From a virus: a stretch of DNA of 64,000 bases. Below, piece by piece: positions 16,333-24,834 of this stretch (position 1 is its first letter; the number at the start of each line of letters is the position of its first letter). The stretch covers positions 86,962 through 150,961 of IMG/VR virus record IMGVR_UViG_3300025809_000991, one strand, 5' to 3'. The position numbers were made by a program, and so were the translations under genes. The notes under the pieces are model-generated. The model saw only the letters and a program-made list of their open reading frames with translations, did no database searches and was not told the DNA's origin.

Positions 16333-16802
16333 CGTTTACTCCATACATCAACATAAACATCGCCTTGAAATTGACTTGATGTTAGACTATAGTTTTCTTG
16401 AATCAGTGTACTTGGTAAAAATGTGTCACAATTGTAATTGCCTTTGATTTGGCTTAAATGGAACTCGTCAATATAGTCCATCATACCTTCAATCAATCTA
16501 GCACCACCAATAATCCATACATCTTGTTCAGCATCCATCGACGATAGACGGCGGCGTAAGTCACTGATTGATAATACATCAACCTTAGCAAGTATATCAG
16601 AACTAGAAACAACAACATTGACACGATTGGACAACGGCTTGACGGGTAAACTATCCCATGTTGCCTTGCCCATTACTATAGTATGATTTAATGTTGATGC
16701 TTTAAACCATTTTAGGTCAGCAGGGTTGTGTGGCCAAGGAAGGGCACCGGATTTACCGATGCCCCAATTTTCATCACACGCTAGTATCGCTCGGATCATC
16801 AT
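16329..16802 (-). CDS. folA: Dihydrofolate reductase
   Basis: A 157-residue DHFR. AILACDENWGIGKSGALPWPH, with the WGIG loop and LPW, begins the protein; TIVMGKATWDSLP, NVVVSS and VWIIGGARL follow in order. An Asp in the HNPADLKWF segment replaces the usual acidic residue of the folate site. It reduces dihydrofolate made by ThyA. Confidence 0.95.
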   Translation of the reverse strand: MMIRAILACDENWGIGKSGALPWPHNPADLKWFKASTLNHTIVMGKATWDSLPVKPLSNRVNVVVSSSDILAKVDVLSISDLRRRLSSMDAEQDVWIIGGARLIEGMMDYIDEFHLSQIKGNYNCDTFLPSTLIQENYSLTSSQFQGDVYVDVWSKR

Positions 16803-17109
16803 CTTTTTCCTTGTTTAATAATTTTTCTGTAAGACCACGTACTTCAGCTTCTAGTTTATTATAGTCAATGACTATTTCTAAATCTTGAACTGGGCTTTGG
16901 TAATCTTCAGCCAAATCATCTACAGCAGCTAAAATGAAAAGGATTATGTTATCCTCTTCAATGTCTCTAATATCTTCACCTTCGAAGATAACTCTATCTC
17001 CGTTTTCCAATACTAGTATAAGACGTTCAATGTAGTCTAGTGGAACATTACCAATGTCAACATCACGTATTATATTCTGAAAAGTGCGATCCTTTTTACG
17101 TATTGGCAC
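16774..17109 (-). CDS. Conserved small phage protein
   Basis: A mostly beta/alpha acidic protein of 111 residues, starting VPIRKKDRTFQNIIRD. GTG 17109 is preferred, with AGAAGG about ten bases before it; GTG 17136 would overlap the upstream gene by 41 bases. The pattern PLDYIERLILVLENGDRV resembles conserved hypothetical proteins of marine T4-like phages. It overlaps DHFR by 29 bases. Function unknown. Confidence 0.6.
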   Translation of the reverse strand: MPIRKKDRTFQNIIRDVDIGNVPLDYIERLILVLENGDRVIFEGEDIRDIEEDNIILFILAAVDDLAEDYQSPVQDLEIVIDYNKLEAEVRGLTEKLLNKEKDDDPSDTSV

Positions 17110-17752
17110 TAACAGTTGCCTTCTTAGGACGCCCACGCTTTGGCTTTAAGTCAGGAGCCATATCGTATGCTTCATCTCTAAGACGTTCTGCTTCTGCTAA
17201 AAAAGTATCAGCTTGGCTTAATAAATTTTTGGCAATAGATGTTTCGTCCAATACTTGCTCACTAGTATTAACCGCTTGGTCAATAGTTTGTGTTGGATCA
17301 AATGTGGTTTGCGTCCGTGGCGGAGAGTCAGTATCATCTACCATTGAATTAGCAATATCACGTTCACTCATACCAGATGATTGCTTACGAACGATATGAT
17401 TGATATCACTTAACTTGACACTAGTATGATTATTTGGTGTCATGTTAATTTGATCTGTTGGATACTTTTTCAAGTAACCTTTATCATGAAGTCGTTTAAG
17501 CATATTTTCACCATCACTAAACAAACTACGATGCGCAATTTGATAAAATTCAATTGCATCTTGTGCTTCAGGTGATTGTACTACTCGTACTACATCATCG
17601 TGTTCCATATCTGGAAGACGTTCAGTTTCTACAATAAGACAGTTTTTGTCATCAATGACATTTCCTCTTTCATCGTAGATTTCACGGAAAACTACAACAC
17701 ACTTTAGTCCAGTATTAGCAATTTTTCCTATATGTTTCATATTCTTCGCCAT
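17096..17752 (-). CDS. Conserved phage protein with C-terminal AT-hook-like tail
   Basis: A 218-residue protein. The N-terminal part (KHIGKIANTGLKCVVVFREI) resembles marine T4-like phage hypotheticals. The C-terminus ends KPKRGRPKKA, a match to the AT-hook core RGRP that binds the minor groove of AT-rich DNA. A low-complexity TQTTFDPTQT stretch and a helix link the two. DNA binding is inferred from the tail alone. A possible role in genome organisation is speculative. Confidence 0.6.
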   Translation of the reverse strand: MAKNMKHIGKIANTGLKCVVVFREIYDERGNVIDDKNCLIVETERLPDMEHDDVVRVVQSPEAQDAIEFYQIAHRSLFSDGENMLKRLHDKGYLKKYPTDQINMTPNNHTSVKLSDINHIVRKQSSGMSERDIANSMVDDTDSPPRTQTTFDPTQTIDQAVNTSEQVLDETSIAKNLLSQADTFLAEAERLRDEAYDMAPDLKPKRGRPKKATVSANT

Positions 17753-17764
17753 TGGGATGCCTCC

Positions 17765-18058
17765 TTACTGTGCTTCCGTTGTTGGAGCAGCAGCATCAGC
17801 TTCAGCTGATTCTCCGTCACCTTGTTGTTCTTGGACACTTTGGATAAATGCCGCAAGACGGTTGAATACTGTTCCAACCTGTGCCGCTTCTGCCGCACGA
17901 AATGCGCCACGTGATACAGCAACGTCAATTACTTGCGCCGCATTTTGTAGATCAGCAACGCCCAGTGTTACTGGTTCTGCTTGTTCTACTTCTGGTAGTT
18001 CAGGTGTCGCACCATCTGTTGTGATTGGCTCTTCAGCTGTTTGGTTTTCATTAGTCAT
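17765..18058 (-). CDS. Small acidic phage protein
   Basis: A 97-residue protein with acidic, Thr/Glu-rich ends and a central helical part (DLQNAAQVIDVAVSRGAFRAAEAAQVG). AGGAGAATAAT precedes the ATG. A similar small acidic protein is common in marine T4-like phages; role unknown. Confidence 0.65.
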   Translation of the reverse strand: MTNENQTAEEPITTDGATPELPEVEQAEPVTLGVADLQNAAQVIDVAVSRGAFRAAEAAQVGTVFNRLAAFIQSVQEQQGDGESAEADAAAPTTEAQ

Positions 18059-18097
18059 ATTATTCTCCTATATTGACTTACTTTATTATATACGCAT

Positions 18098-18379
18098 TTA
18101 TTTATCATTGTCAGAAGACATGCTCATCTTATACGCAATTATGGTAGAGTAAAATGCTTCACCATCAGTGGGTTTTTCAAACCAAAACTGATACAATTTA
18201 CTCTTTAAACTTTTTATATGATAGAAACCTTGGCAACCATTAAAATCTAAACTGTCAATGTCAGGAGTATCATCAAACTCTACAACGTACCGATGTTTCA
18301 TCATAGCTGAAATTATACGTGTATCTAACATCATCATGTCTTGTTCGCTCAAGGCATATTTTTGTTTTATTATCTTCAT
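18098..18379 (-). CDS. Small phage protein of unknown function
   Basis: A 93-residue protein, MKIIKQKYALSEQDMMM at the start, with an FWFEKPTDGEAFYSTIIA segment that looks like a strand-helix unit. No family recognised. It lies between the VWA protein and the acidic protein. A CATAAATA lies only three bases before its ATG. Confidence 0.55.
   Translation of the reverse strand: MKIIKQKYALSEQDMMMLDTRIISAMMKHRYVVEFDDTPDIDSLDFNGCQGFYHIKSLKSKLYQFWFEKPTDGEAFYSTIIAYKMSMSSDNDK
18099..18106 (-). promoter_or_regulatory. Late-type promoter GATAAATA
   Basis: GATAAATA on the minus strand, overlapping the end of the 18098-18379 gene, 40 bases upstream of the ATG at 18058. Confidence 0.5.
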
Positions 18380-18385
18380 TATTAT

Positions 18386-19606
18386 TTATGCTGCCTGTTT
18401 TTGTGATTGTGCTTCATAGTAAACACTTTGTCCAAATGGCGCAACAGGTTTGCTCCATGGGTTTTTAATAAGGAACATTGTATCGCAATAGTCTGGATCT
18501 CCCCAACTTTTCCAAGGTTCACCATCTGTAAACATAATAAACTGATCTGGCTCAATACCACGTGCCTTCATAAAGTCCCAGTTAGGCATAAATTTAGTAC
18601 CGCCACCACCAGTCATTTCGAACTCTGTAATCGAACGTCCATCGTCATCTGTAAACTCATCGTAACCGCTAACTTCTGTATCAAAGCACCAGATACGAAT
18701 CTTATAGCTTTGAAACTGATCCATGATACCTTGTACTTCACTTAGGAAGTCACGAGTATCAGTATCGCTAATTGATCCACTAACGTCTAGCGCAATAGCA
18801 ATATCGATCTGTTGATCTTTTAACATGCCAGGTAGCACTACATTGTTAAACTGGCTCTTGCGGTTAGGTGTCATAAAAGTAAAGTCGCTAGTAAGGTTGC
18901 TCTCCAGTGTAACACGGATCATTTGACGCCAGTCCATTTTAGGCTCTGTAAGTTCGCCAATCATACGGCGTATATCGCCTGGTACATTACCAGCACCTAC
19001 ACTTTGCGCCGCTTGTATTACAGCATTTTTAAGTTCATCTGCGATAGCCTTTGCGTCATCTTTAGTGATAGTAGGTTTGCTTTTACCGTCTTTAGTGCCG
19101 TTACCACTAGTACCATTGTCTCCATCACCTTCGATATCCAAGTGAATATCTAGTGTTTGTTGTGGAGCAACACCGTCTTTCTTTAATTGGTCATATACAT
19201 TTTCAGTCCACCACTCGTCTGACTCATATTTTTTGTCATAAAGTGGTTTAACTTTATCAATTAAACGTCCAATCTTTTCACGTACTAGCATCGCATTAAT
19301 TTTATAATCGCCAGCCATGTTCCAGATTTGAGGATCACGATCACCTCTGCGGAGAAAGTGTTCATATACACAGTGTCCAACTTCATGTCCAACTAGGAAT
19401 ACTGTTTCATCTAAATCTAACTTGTTAACAAACTCTGCGTTATAGTAAAAGTTACGCCCATCAACAGCGGCAGTAGTACACCAGCCGTCTGGTTCTACTT
19501 CTACTAACTGTAGACGACAGGCAATGTTACCAAAAAATGGCTGCTTAAACAGCATTTTTACACGAGCTGTTACTAGTTTTTCTTTTGCTGATTTAAAAGT
19601 TTGCAT
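18386..19606 (-). CDS. VWA domain / metallopeptidase-like protein (DUF2201 type)
   Basis: A 406-residue protein. FLVGHEVGHCVYEHFLRRGD near residue 90 contains a zinc-metalloprotease-like HExxH. A von Willebrand A domain follows: IAIALDVSGSISDTDT near residue 270 holds the MIDAS DxSxS, with later TGGGGTKF and MFTDGEPW. The MoxR ATPase follows 1.1 kb upstream in its own transcription unit; such VWA-MoxR pairs act as chaperones that insert cofactors or remodel complexes. The pair is known in T4-like marine phages, but its role there is not established. Confidence 0.8.
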   Translation of the reverse strand: MQTFKSAKEKLVTARVKMLFKQPFFGNIACRLQLVEVEPDGWCTTAAVDGRNFYYNAEFVNKLDLDETVFLVGHEVGHCVYEHFLRRGDRDPQIWNMAGDYKINAMLVREKIGRLIDKVKPLYDKKYESDEWWTENVYDQLKKDGVAPQQTLDIHLDIEGDGDNGTSGNGTKDGKSKPTITKDDAKAIADELKNAVIQAAQSVGAGNVPGDIRRMIGELTEPKMDWRQMIRVTLESNLTSDFTFMTPNRKSQFNNVVLPGMLKDQQIDIAIALDVSGSISDTDTRDFLSEVQGIMDQFQSYKIRIWCFDTEVSGYDEFTDDDGRSITEFEMTGGGGTKFMPNWDFMKARGIEPDQFIMFTDGEPWKSWGDPDYCDTMFLIKNPWSKPVAPFGQSVYYEAQSQKQAA

Positions 19607-19631
19607 AGTATTCTCCGGTTGTTATACATAC

Positions 19632-19660
19632 ACTATAAACGATAATATACTGTATGTCAA
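19632..19660 (-). promoter_or_regulatory. Sigma70-type promoter for the VWA gene
   Basis: Minus strand TTGACA (19655-19660), 17 bases, TATAGT (19632-19637), then a GGAG ribosome-binding site before the ATG at 19606. Consensus -35, ideal spacing. Confidence 0.8.
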
Positions 19661-19685
19661 GCACTAAGTTTAATTATTTAAGAAA

Positions 19686-19715
19686 GAAGTAGGGCGCCCG
19701 CCGACACCCTACTTC
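19686..19715 (-). terminator. Intrinsic terminator after the MoxR gene
   Basis: Perfect 9-base inverted repeat GAAGTAGGG...CCCTACTTC with a GC-rich loop, followed on the minus strand by TTTCTT. It lies 21 bases past the MoxR stop and just upstream of the VWA promoter, so the two genes are separate transcription units. Confidence 0.75.
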
Positions 19716-19736
19716 ACCAGGAGTGACGTAACTGTG

Positions 19737-20828
19737 TTACGCCATTTCAATCAGCGTACCGTACTTGGCAATAAAGCCTTTCCAGTTCTTTAGCTGATTA
19801 AACTTTGGACGAATAGCATACTTGCCTAGCGCAATTGTACATGCCATAACAACCATTTCTGCTTCAAAGTTGTTTTGTACAAACTCAAGGAAGTTATCAA
19901 AACGTGTCATTTCGTCCTTTTTATTATCAAAGCTATCTTTAAGCTCGTAACATAGCGCAGTAGTAAGTGAATACTTGGCACTAATGTTATCTGTTTTCAG
20001 TTCTTTGACCTTACCGTCCAGAATGTCTGTAGGGTTAGGCAACTGAGCGGCAACTTGGCGGTGTGCTTTAAACTTGAGAGCAAGTCCTTCACCAATACCA
20101 GCGGCAACCATATCAGTTACTTCTTCTTCATTAAATCCTTCTACATCCTCAATAGTATCTGAGATAAACGCCCAAGTACGTGGTGTAGCAAACGAACGTT
20201 CAGCACTGCTAGCATCAAAGTTATACAAGTCGTCTTTAAACGTAGTAACATAACCAATTACGTCAGGATGCTGGTTGTTTTTAATAGCCCAGTCAAACCA
20301 GTCTTGAAAGTCAACACGTACTTCATAGTGTAGGAAGCGGTTAGCAAGCGGCTTAGGCATACGATATGTAACACCCTTGTCAGTCTCACGGTTACCTGCG
20401 GCGGCAATAACTACATTGTCTGGTAGTTTGTATTTGCCAATAGCACGGTTAAGGATCAACTGGTAAGCAGCAGCCTGTGTAGCAGGAGCGGCACCGTTAA
20501 GTTCGTCTAGGAACAGTACAATAATATCGTACTCTGCGGCTTCAGCTTCTGTAGGAAGTTCATCTGGAGAGCTAAAGCTCATCCGGTTAGTTTCCTTATT
20601 GTAGTAAGGATAACCTTTAAGGTCGGTTGGATCCCATAGTGACAAGCGAGCATCAATTAGCTTGGCTTTTTTGCCTTCAGCAATATAGGAATCTGTAATC
20701 TGTTGAAACGTTTCAGACTTGCCAATACCTGGTGGTCCCCAGACCATCATAGGACGTTTAGTACGAAAGTGATGCTTTACATACTTTTGAAGTTCTGAAA
20801 GTTTTACGGTGCGTGTTTGTAAATCCAT
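19737..20828 (-). CDS. MoxR-family AAA+ ATPase
   Basis: A 363-residue protein: MVWGPPGIGKSETFQQI near residue 30 is Walker A, IIVLFLDELNGA near 105 is Walker B (DELN), and VIAAAGNRETDKG the sensor 1. Residue order matches MoxR ATPases that work with a VWA partner, here the gene at 18386-19606. It has its own sigma70-type promoter and terminator and so may be expressed early. Confidence 0.88.
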   Translation of the reverse strand: MDLQTRTVKLSELQKYVKHHFRTKRPMMVWGPPGIGKSETFQQITDSYIAEGKKAKLIDARLSLWDPTDLKGYPYYNKETNRMSFSSPDELPTEAEAAEYDIIVLFLDELNGAAPATQAAAYQLILNRAIGKYKLPDNVVIAAAGNRETDKGVTYRMPKPLANRFLHYEVRVDFQDWFDWAIKNNQHPDVIGYVTTFKDDLYNFDASSAERSFATPRTWAFISDTIEDVEGFNEEEVTDMVAAGIGEGLALKFKAHRQVAAQLPNPTDILDGKVKELKTDNISAKYSLTTALCYELKDSFDNKKDEMTRFDNFLEFVQNNFEAEMVVMACTIALGKYAIRPKFNQLKNWKGFIAKYGTLIEMA

Positions 20829-20859
20829 TTTATATCTCCTGGTTGGATGTTATGTCTAC

Positions 20860-20888
20860 AGTATATAGACATTGGCGGACGGTGTCAA
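20860..20888 (-). promoter_or_regulatory. Sigma70-type promoter for the MoxR gene
   Basis: Minus strand TTGACA (20883-20888), 17 bases, TATACT (20860-20865), followed by AGGAGATATAAA and the ATG at 20828. Confidence 0.8.
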
Positions 20889-21115
20889 GCAAAAAGTTTA
20901 TTCATATTTGAAAATACAGCATTGTAAGCATTTACTTCATATTCGTAGTTCTCAAAAAACGTATCATCTTCTTCACCACTAGCACAATGCTCTTCCCAAA
21001 CACGGTTCATAGCGTTCATACCTTCAAGAGCATCGCCACGACCAAAGTTAGTAATTGTGTTCCAAGCAGTTTTAAAGTCTACTGTATCTTTGTAAAATGA
21101 AGGGATTCTAAACAT
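20885..21115 (-). CDS. Small phage protein
   Basis: A 76-residue protein, starting MFRIPSFYKDTVDFKTAWN. I use ATG 21115, which follows CAGGAGTTACAC; the upstream ATG 21145 would lie before the predicted transcription start of the sigma70-type promoter and is unlikely. Acidic C-terminal half. No family recognised. Confidence 0.65.
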   Translation of the reverse strand: MFRIPSFYKDTVDFKTAWNTITNFGRGDALEGMNAMNRVWEEHCASGEEDDTFFENYEYEVNAYNAVFSNMNKLFA

Positions 21116-21147
21116 GTGTAACTCCTGTTTGCTTAACTTATACATAT

Positions 21148-21176
21148 ACTATAGCACCAATACGTCTTGGTGTCAA
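21148..21176 (-). promoter_or_regulatory. Sigma70-type promoter
   Basis: Minus strand TTGACA (21171-21176), 17 bases, TATAGT (21148-21153). Drives the gene at 20885-21115. It fixes the start of that gene because transcription would begin near 21141. Confidence 0.8.
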
Positions 21177-21283
21177 GCCCTAAAAGGCACTTTTTTTCAC
21201 TTTTTTTGCTGAAATCAGATAAGTAGTAGTACAGAAAGCAGAATATCGCTTTTTGTACAACGAAAGAGAAAGGGAGAAGTATC

Positions 21284-21517
21284 ATGGATATTTTGAACAA
21301 AGTAAAAGAGTGGGCAGGCGCATTAGCAGAAGTTGGTGTTAGTTTAGCGGCTCTAGTGATCATCGCAGAAGTACTAGGTATGGGCAATATGCCATTCATG
21401 CCATCAGGACTATCTGTAGTAGACAACGTAAGTGCAATGTTAGCATCTCTAGGTGCTCAGGGCGTTATGGGTCTGATCGCAATATGGGTCTTATGGGGAA
21501 TTTGGAACCGTAAGTAA
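21284..21517 (+). CDS. Small two-helix membrane protein
   Basis: A 77-residue protein on the plus strand within a minus-strand region. A strong AAAGGGAGAAG ribosome-binding site precedes the ATG. A short amphipathic start (MDILNKVKEWAGALAEVG) is followed by a hydrophobic segment, and a second one (GVMGLIAIWVLWGIW) ends the protein. A terminator-like hairpin follows. The minus-strand frame over it has no such signals. Membrane role inferred; holin-like is possible but unproven. Confidence 0.65.
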   Translation: MDILNKVKEWAGALAEVGVSLAALVIIAEVLGMGNMPFMPSGLSVVDNVSAMLASLGAQGVMGLIAIWVLWGIWNRK

Positions 21518-21529
21518 TTAACCCTACTT

Positions 21530-21557
21530 GGCTGAAAACCTGTATAGGAAATCAGCC
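21530..21557. terminator. Bidirectional hairpin between convergent genes
   Basis: GGCTGA...TCAGCC with a nested CCTGTATAGG, placed between the plus-strand membrane protein and the minus-strand gene that ends at 21563. No long T-run, so termination is inferred. Confidence 0.5.
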
Positions 21558-21562
21558 CCACT

Positions 21563-21922
21563 TTAATCTAAGTTTGCTTCCATATGTTCTACCCAAGCGT
21601 CTAAATCATGACCGTATAATTTATACAACATACGATCTTCACTTCCATATAAAATTAATTCATGTCTAGTAATATAATAAGGATACTGGTTATATCTATC
21701 CAGTAATGTTCTGAGCTTGGCAGTAAACACTGCTGGCTCTTTGAGTATAAACCTTTCAGCTTCTACCCCCATATCCATCAAGACAACGACCCCAAACTTA
21801 GTTAAGCTGAGGCCTTTACCATTGCGGTAGTTTTTGAAAATGTTTCGTAGATTGAATCGTTCACCATATTGCATAGTTTTAGCATGTGCTAGTACTTGCT
21901 TATAAAAATCCGGTGTCATCAT
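21563..21922 (-). CDS. Conserved phage protein of unknown function
   Basis: A 119-residue, mostly helical protein ending in a YYITRHELILYGSEDRMLYKLYG stretch split by charged residues. It overlaps the upstream gene by 23 bases. Similar proteins exist in marine T4-like phages as far as I recall; no function. Confidence 0.6.
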   Translation of the reverse strand: MMTPDFYKQVLAHAKTMQYGERFNLRNIFKNYRNGKGLSLTKFGVVVLMDMGVEAERFILKEPAVFTAKLRTLLDRYNQYPYYITRHELILYGSEDRMLYKLYGHDLDAWVEHMEANLD

Positions 21923-22208
21923 CCTCTTTAACTACTGTTCCATCTGTAAGTTTAACAACTGTAAATCCAGTTGTTTTAAATAACTTGTTGAGTCTTTCCG
22001 CCAAATTAAACGCATGACCACTGTTACTAAAGCTAACTTTTTTATACTTAGGGCCTGGATAGTTTGTTAAGCTATTTAGACTGCGTAGATTAATAGGCTT
22101 ATTCTCATGAAATACTGCGTAGATTGCTTCAGCGGCTAGTAACTGTTCACTGCGAAATGATTTAGGATCAGTAAACTCCATTAAAATTGTTGGTTTGGGT
22201 CTAGCCAT
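21900..22208 (-). CDS. Conserved phage protein of unknown function
   Basis: A 102-residue protein (MARPKPTILMEFTDPKSFRSEQ) with a TNYPGPKYKKVSFSNSGHA core, which I recognise as a conserved marine-phage hypothetical. AAAAAGGAAG ribosome-binding site; AATAAATA lies 30 bases upstream of the ATG (22238-22245) as a possible late promoter. Confidence 0.65.
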   Translation of the reverse strand: MARPKPTILMEFTDPKSFRSEQLLAAEAIYAVFHENKPINLRSLNSLTNYPGPKYKKVSFSNSGHAFNLAERLNKLFKTTGFTVVKLTDGTVVKEDDDTGFL

Positions 22209-22259
22209 GTTGCTTCCTTTTTATACTATGTTAATAGTATTTATTAAAGTAGCACTAAA

Positions 22260-22457
22260 TTATAGCTCTTCGTCTTCTTCGTCAATTAGGTTAATACAAA
22301 TTGCCTGTTGTCCTGCTTTGAAATGACCGTCGCCTTTACCTACTTCGCCTGCTAATGCCTCTCTAGCATGGAAACATTCTACCATACTTGTGTGTAATGT
22401 AATAGGTTCAATATAAGGAGTTCTGTCATAGAAGTATATAAAAACTAATGCCCACAT
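22260..22457 (-). CDS. Small phage protein
   Basis: A 65-residue protein with a hydrophobic start (MWALVFIYFYD), a Cys-His pair in the middle and an acidic DEEDEEL end. It overlaps the upstream gene by one base. Possibly membrane-associated; no function known. Confidence 0.55.
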   Translation of the reverse strand: MWALVFIYFYDRTPYIEPITLHTSMVECFHAREALAGEVGKGDGHFKAGQQAICINLIDEEDEEL

Positions 22458-22822
22458 TAAAGATTATCCTTTGGAGCATAAGGTTGTTTGCCTACATATG
22501 GTTCGAAGTTTTTTCCATTTGCTACTAAACAAGCAATACCATCACCATATACACTAATTAATGTCCATGTTCCTGTATCTTGATTTGTAAAGAAAAAAGC
22601 ACCGCCGTTATATGGGCGTCCATCTTCCGCACTAAATTGTACTCCTTCTCCAGTAAACAACATTCTTTCACCATACTTTGCTGGTGTTCTTAACATATCT
22701 GCAACTGGCGCACAGGGCTGTTTTGTAATAAATGTTTTCATATTATTTGGTTCTTGTGTACTTGCACTGCTTACTGTGAATACCAATAGTAACCATGCGC
22801 TAAGTGCTATTAGATATTTCAT
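22457..22822 (-). CDS. Exported small protein
   Basis: A 121-residue protein with a signal peptide-like start (MKYLIALSAWLLLVFTVSSAS) predicted to be cut near residue 20. Two Cys in the mature part (QPCAPV, IACLVANG) could form a disulfide. It would act in the periplasm of the infected host. Function unknown; resembles small exported proteins seen in marine phages. Confidence 0.6.
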   Translation of the reverse strand: MKYLIALSAWLLLVFTVSSASTQEPNNMKTFITKQPCAPVADMLRTPAKYGERMLFTGEGVQFSAEDGRPYNGGAFFFTNQDTGTWTLISVYGDGIACLVANGKNFEPYVGKQPYAPKDNL

Positions 22823-23270
22823 TCTCCTGTGCTTTCCTTTTTATCGCCATGTTGACGTCTGTTTGTGACTTAAACGGACCAATAAATTGGTATGTGTCTA
22901 ATGTCTTTAGTCTAGGACAAAAAGCATCGCTCCATCCAAGACGTGGGAACTTAATCCCATAGTAACCAGCCGCAAAATGTTGTGTACTTGTGGCTGTCTT
23001 CTTAAAAATAGGCACTGTATCTTGTAGTGAAATATCGTGCGCTTGTTCGGTATTAGCAGAGTATCCATAAACAGTGTCGTTAATGTAGGTTCTAGTTTTC
23101 TTTTCTTCTACTGTGAAACTAGACATATCTGCGTATAGTGTCTCTGTACTATTTATATTATTATAAAATACGTAGCCATCATTAGAACTTTTTAGTGTTC
23201 CAACTTTACTGCCTTTGGATTCTACAATCCAAAATTTATTTTCTATTACTGTCTTTGCTTTGTATTTCAT
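22800..23270 (-). CDS. Conserved phage protein of unknown function
   Basis: A 156-residue protein: a beta-rich first half (FWIVESKGSKVGTLKSSN) and a GIKFPRLGWSDAFCPRLKTL segment. Both ends overlap neighbouring genes. The pattern is familiar from marine T4-like phages but unassigned. Confidence 0.6.
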   Translation of the reverse strand: MKYKAKTVIENKFWIVESKGSKVGTLKSSNDGYVFYNNINSTETLYADMSSFTVEEKKTRTYINDTVYGYSANTEQAHDISLQDTVPIFKKTATSTQHFAAGYYGIKFPRLGWSDAFCPRLKTLDTYQFIGPFKSQTDVNMAIKRKAQENEISNST

Positions 23271-23493
23271 TTTCTGGCCACATTAATCTATATTTTATAT
23301 ATGTTTCAGTATCTAATTCAGCCTCAATTATCGAGGTAAAATTGGCATTGTCTGTATCTACTTCCATATGATAGGTTATGTTTGTTCCGTTGAGTTGTAT
23401 CCACAACCCTACTTCACTTTCTAACCATACATCAAAATGATCAGCATCTCCACTAAGTGGAAACACTGCTACTTTAGTCTTAGTAGGACGCAT
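23236..23493 (-). CDS. Small phage protein
   Basis: An 85-residue beta-rich protein (VAVFPLSGDADHFDVWLESEVG). It overlaps both neighbours, including the start of the RNase H gene by 14 bases. No family recognised. Confidence 0.5.
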   Translation of the reverse strand: MRPTKTKVAVFPLSGDADHFDVWLESEVGLWIQLNGTNITYHMEVDTDNANFTSIIEAELDTETYIKYRLMWPENEIQSKDSNRK

Positions 23494-24460
23494 TCAGATA
23501 TTCTGAATGTGCTTCTGCTTGTTGACTTACACGTTGTAAGTCATGCTTGCCACAGAACTTCATAAAGTGTATACCTACTTGTGCTTTAGGATCTTTTTGT
23601 ACTTGCTCAACAATTGTTTCATCAAGTGCTTCTTTAATACCTACAGGCTGTGCTGTTAAGTCAATTAATTCCATATTACGTTGATAATCATCTAGTACAC
23701 GATGCTCTACACCTTCATGGTCTACCCACTTTTGTAACATAAAGTTATTCCAGTTAAAGCCTTTGTCGTTTTTATCAGCAAATGCTTCCAGTAATCCAAT
23801 CTTGTTCTTAGTACCTTTCTTACGAGCACCAGGATACGCACTAAACACATTATCACTTGTGTCGCCACGTATACACTTCTCAAATAGTATCCATGAAGGG
23901 TCGCCAATTTGCTTTTGCTCTTTAGTCGTCTTGTCCATAACAGGCTTACCACGGTCATTATAAACACCGTCTAAACAAATATGTTGATTAGTAATACCAT
24001 TATACTGTGTTACATTCTCATTAATTAGCTGATAAAAGTCACTGTCACTACTAATAATAACATGCTTATCATCAGGATGATTCTGTATCCAACGTGCAAT
24101 GAAGTCATCTGCTTCACATTGCTTATGTTGTAATACTGTACAATTAGAACGTTTTTCAATAAAGCCTTTAAGCTCATCAAATGCCGCAAAGAACTTTTGG
24201 TCCTCTTCTTGCTCACGTGGAGTAAGAGCATCTCGAGCTACTTTACGATTATCTTTATATGGAATATAATGATCCTTACGCCAGCTACGTCCTTCAAAAC
24301 AAAATACAACATGTGTACCGTCAAAGTCACGCCATGCTTTGTTGATAGCACTAAACATAATGTGATATGCCATGCCAATTTTAGTTTCAATGTCATCGCC
24401 ACGTACTACGTGACGTGCACGATAAAACATGTTAAGCGAGTCTACTAGGATATAAGTCAT
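23480..24460 (-). CDS. rnh: RNase H / 5'-3' exonuclease (FEN-like, T4 Rnh type)
   Basis: A 326-residue protein. TYILVDSLNMFYRAR starts the FEN/PIN nuclease core, with CEADDFIARW, IISSDSDFYQL and GDTSDNV providing the acidic metal-binding residues in order. This is the pattern of T4 RNase H (305 residues) and related 5' nucleases that remove RNA primers from lagging-strand fragments. It works with the clamp and polymerase at 39925-43564. Confidence 0.85.
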   Translation of the reverse strand: MTYILVDSLNMFYRARHVVRGDDIETKIGMAYHIMFSAINKAWRDFDGTHVVFCFEGRSWRKDHYIPYKDNRKVARDALTPREQEEDQKFFAAFDELKGFIEKRSNCTVLQHKQCEADDFIARWIQNHPDDKHVIISSDSDFYQLINENVTQYNGITNQHICLDGVYNDRGKPVMDKTTKEQKQIGDPSWILFEKCIRGDTSDNVFSAYPGARKKGTKNKIGLLEAFADKNDKGFNWNNFMLQKWVDHEGVEHRVLDDYQRNMELIDLTAQPVGIKEALDETIVEQVQKDPKAQVGIHFMKFCGKHDLQRVSQQAEAHSEYLNASY

Positions 24461-24469
24461 ATTGTGTCC

Positions 24470-24802
24470 TTAAAATGGATAATCTGTTTTGTCTTGTTTA
24501 TTATTATACGAATTTTGCAGTTTGTCAATGATTTTTTTCTCACGCCACTGGTTATGCTGCTCTGCTGTAAACGAAGCAAATAAATCGGCTTGCATCTCCA
24601 TAGTTTTAGGTACTTCGTGTGTTTCAACACTTAGGGGAATACCGTTTTCAACAAACCAGTTTACAGCATCATACTGTAAAAATTCTAACAACAAGTTTCT
24701 TGGATTGAATCGCATATCCATTTCATTTTTGTCACGAAACATATATGCACTGTACCTGTCATACCGCCTGCTGCAAACAGGCTGCTTATACATCATCGGC
24801 AT
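24470..24802 (-). CDS. Small phage protein
   Basis: A 110-residue protein (MPMMYKQPVCSRRYDRYSAYMFRDKNEMDMRF split by charges) ending basic and Lys-rich. AAGGA lies nine bases before the ATG. A sigma70-type promoter is immediately upstream and RNase H follows ten bases downstream, so it may lead that operon. Function unknown. Confidence 0.55.
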   Translation of the reverse strand: MPMMYKQPVCSRRYDRYSAYMFRDKNEMDMRFNPRNLLLEFLQYDAVNWFVENGIPLSVETHEVPKTMEMQADLFASFTAEQHNQWREKKIIDKLQNSYNNKQDKTDYPF

Positions 24803-24834
24803 CGGTATCGTCCTTGTTGTTATTGTTCTTGTGT

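Noticed and set aside
17757-18152. Plus-strand frame over the small acidic protein
   Set aside because: Ser/Ala/Cys-rich antisense shadow of a minus-strand gene that has a ribosome-binding site.
21133-21426. A 97-residue minus-strand frame opposite the plus-strand membrane protein
   Set aside because: No ribosome-binding site; the plus-strand frame has a strong site and sensible hydrophobic segments.
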